A stretch of 5,095 bases of DNA from Pirellulaceae bacterium. Lineage in GTDB: Bacteria > Planctomycetota > Planctomycetia > Pirellulales > Pirellulaceae. A program made the translations under genes and the position numbers. A model generated the notes under the pieces. The model made no database searches. It was not told where the DNA came from and worked only from the letters and a program-made list of their open reading frames with translations. The stretch's first letter is position 1, and each line of letters starts with the position of its first letter. Shown here piece after piece: positions 4,151 to 5,095 of this stretch. Location: contig JADLDX010000669.1 of assembly GCA_020846515.1 (NCBI GenBank), positions 1-5,095 on the forward strand. Reading direction: 5' to 3'.

Positions 4151-5095
4151 CTACCGTGCCTGGCCCGTTCCTCCGGCCTGGGCCGGCTTTTCCGTCGAGT
4201 CTACTGCCAGAAGCACATAGTCGCTCCAAAACTTGGATTTGGTCTCTTTTAAAATGTCGGCTACCGCTATGCGGTCTGCCCCCGTTAACCGTTCGTAACC
4301 CTTGACCACTGGGTCTTTCGATAACAGCACCTCGCGCAGCCGCTGTCCAAGGTACTCCTTAACCCGAGCCGGTAATGCGTCGAATTGTTCCGAGTAAACC
4401 AGAAAGCTGCAGGGATACTTGAATAGGTAACGCGATAAATCCAGTTGGTAGAGCGATCGGCCCTGAGCGTCTCGCGGACCGCGATCGGAAAAGTGCTGCG
4501 CGAAACCATTGCTGCCCTCCACCGCACTTGCCAACTCGAACTCGTCAGCCATCAACATATAACGCAGCAGTTTTTCACCCACCGAGGCAATGCGGCGACC
4601 GGTCGACTCGCTCTCGAAGTCGATTGGGCGACCAAGCGCTTCGTTAATGCCGCGATCCTGATAGGCCGCCGTACGAGCTTCATAACTGCAACGAGTCATC
4701 CAGTTATGCATCTGCGTTTGGTGCTCAAGTACCATCAAGGCCACAATGTCGCTGGTCGGCTCAAGGTAGCTGGTGGGTCGCACTCGTCCTGGAAGTACGC
4801 TTAAGTTGTCGCCCTCTTCAGGATCGATCCATCCGGGTTTGTGTTCGTCCGTGCAAATCACATTGCCCAGATGTCGCATGTTGCCATGCTTGCCCGTGAC
4901 ATACCAGCCGCCCCAGCGTTCCGCAAATGGACTGCTGTGATCCGTTACATAGGTGGGTGACCCCGAAACAAAGCGACCGGCAGGCGTGCTGTACACCGAT
5001 CGTACCAAAAAGCCGGGCACACCCTGGGTGCGCGACGACCCGTGGCATATCAAGCACTGACCTTGATCGCGCAATATCCGCGGCTGACCTTGAGC
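4151..5095 (-). CDS. Planctomycete-type cytochrome c domain protein, 5'-truncated
   Basis: The C-terminal 314 residues of a longer protein; the frame is open to the window edge, so the start lies outside. One haem-attachment site is visible, C14-L-I-C17-H18 (counted from the edge), which implies haem c attachment outside the cytoplasmic membrane. Further on are WGGWYVTGKHG (61-71), SDIVALMVLEHQ (115-126) and YPCSFLVYS (227-235), features I associate with a planctomycete family usually annotated only as cytochrome c domain protein. The axial sixth ligand is not obvious; H70 and M73 near the WGGWYVTG motif are candidates. The C-terminus is helical and ends in a low-complexity Ala/Gly/Gln tail. 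No membrane segment is seen in this part; a signal peptide, if any, would be in the missing N-terminus. An electron-transfer or oxidation role is inferred, and the partner is unknown. Family B hairpin repeats follow its 3' end. Confidence 0.88.
   Translation of the reverse strand, partial: AQGQPRILRDQGQCLICHGSSRTQGVPGFLVRSVYSTPAGRFVSGSPTYVTDHSSPFAERWGGWYVTGKHGNMRHLGNVICTDEHKPGWIDPEEGDNLSVLPGRVRPTSYLEPTSDIVALMVLEHQTQMHNWMTRCSYEARTAAYQDRGINEALGRPIDFESESTGRRIASVGEKLLRYMLMADEFELASAVEGSNGFAQHFSDRGPRDAQGRSLYQLDLSRYLFKYPCSFLVYSEQFDALPARVKEYLGQRLREVLLSKDPVVKGYERLTGADRIAVADILKETKSKFWSDYVLLAVDSTEKPAQAGGTGQAR

Noticed and set aside
3862..4305. Plus-strand open frame of 147 codons across the repeat cluster
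   Set aside because: It includes the tandem hairpin repeats and then runs antisense into the cytochrome gene; the protein has no recognisable domain.
5072..5074. TTG at 5074 as the start of the cytochrome domain gene
   Set aside because: The frame remains open to the window edge and the CXXCH would then lie only seven residues from the start, leaving no signal peptide for export; truncation is more likely.
5057..5093. 10-bp repeat CTGACCTTGA at 5057 and 5084, giving (A/D)QGQ twice, nine residues apart
   Set aside because: It is in frame within the cytochrome gene, short, and may be chance or a minor duplication; the N-terminal context is missing.

Overview
The window looks like part of a planctomycete chromosome, probably a Pirellulaceae-type (Rhodopirellula-like) bacterium of moderately high GC. 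The main evidence is the truncated gene at the right edge: a single-CXXCH protein with WGGWYVTG and LMVLEHQ motifs, a type I associate with planctomycetes. The divergent form of ribosomal protein S18, the five-repeat prenyltransferase-like protein and the hairpin-forming intergenic repeats agree with this. The assignment rests on recognition by eye, not on a search.

Layout from left to right: (1) Positions 1-191 hold no credible gene but carry two identical 26-bp hairpin repeats, just beyond the 3' end of the next gene. (2) A minus-strand Gfo/Idh/MocA-family NAD(P)-dependent oxidoreductase lies at 192-1232. (3) A 257-bp divergent intergenic region follows, and then a plus-strand membrane-anchored DUF2141-like protein at 1490-2038. 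(4) Converging on it with a four-base gap is a compact minus-strand operon, in transcription order: rpsR (ribosomal protein bS18), a hotdog-fold acyl-CoA thioesterase, and a prenyltransferase/squalene-cyclase-repeat protein. The thioesterase starts 11 bases after rpsR. The thioesterase/prenyltransferase-like junction carries a 14-bp direct repeat containing the stop codon and the possible alternative starts. (5) The 424-base stretch upstream of rpsR holds a good Shine-Dalgarno sequence, a plausible sigma-70-type promoter, and a cluster of three related hairpin repeats, two tandem and one inverted. (6) The right edge holds the C-terminal 314 residues of a planctomycete-type cytochrome c domain protein, whose start lies outside the window.

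The only group likely to act together is the rpsR operon, where a translation gene probably drives two enzymes that look as if they belong to acyl or isoprenoid metabolism. By eye, the prenyltransferase-like member lacks two of the three zinc ligands of protein prenyltransferase beta subunits, so its catalytic role is open. No mobile element, CRISPR array, tRNA or rRNA was found. The least explained items are the two hairpin-repeat families, the operon composition and the altered prenyltransferase-like protein.
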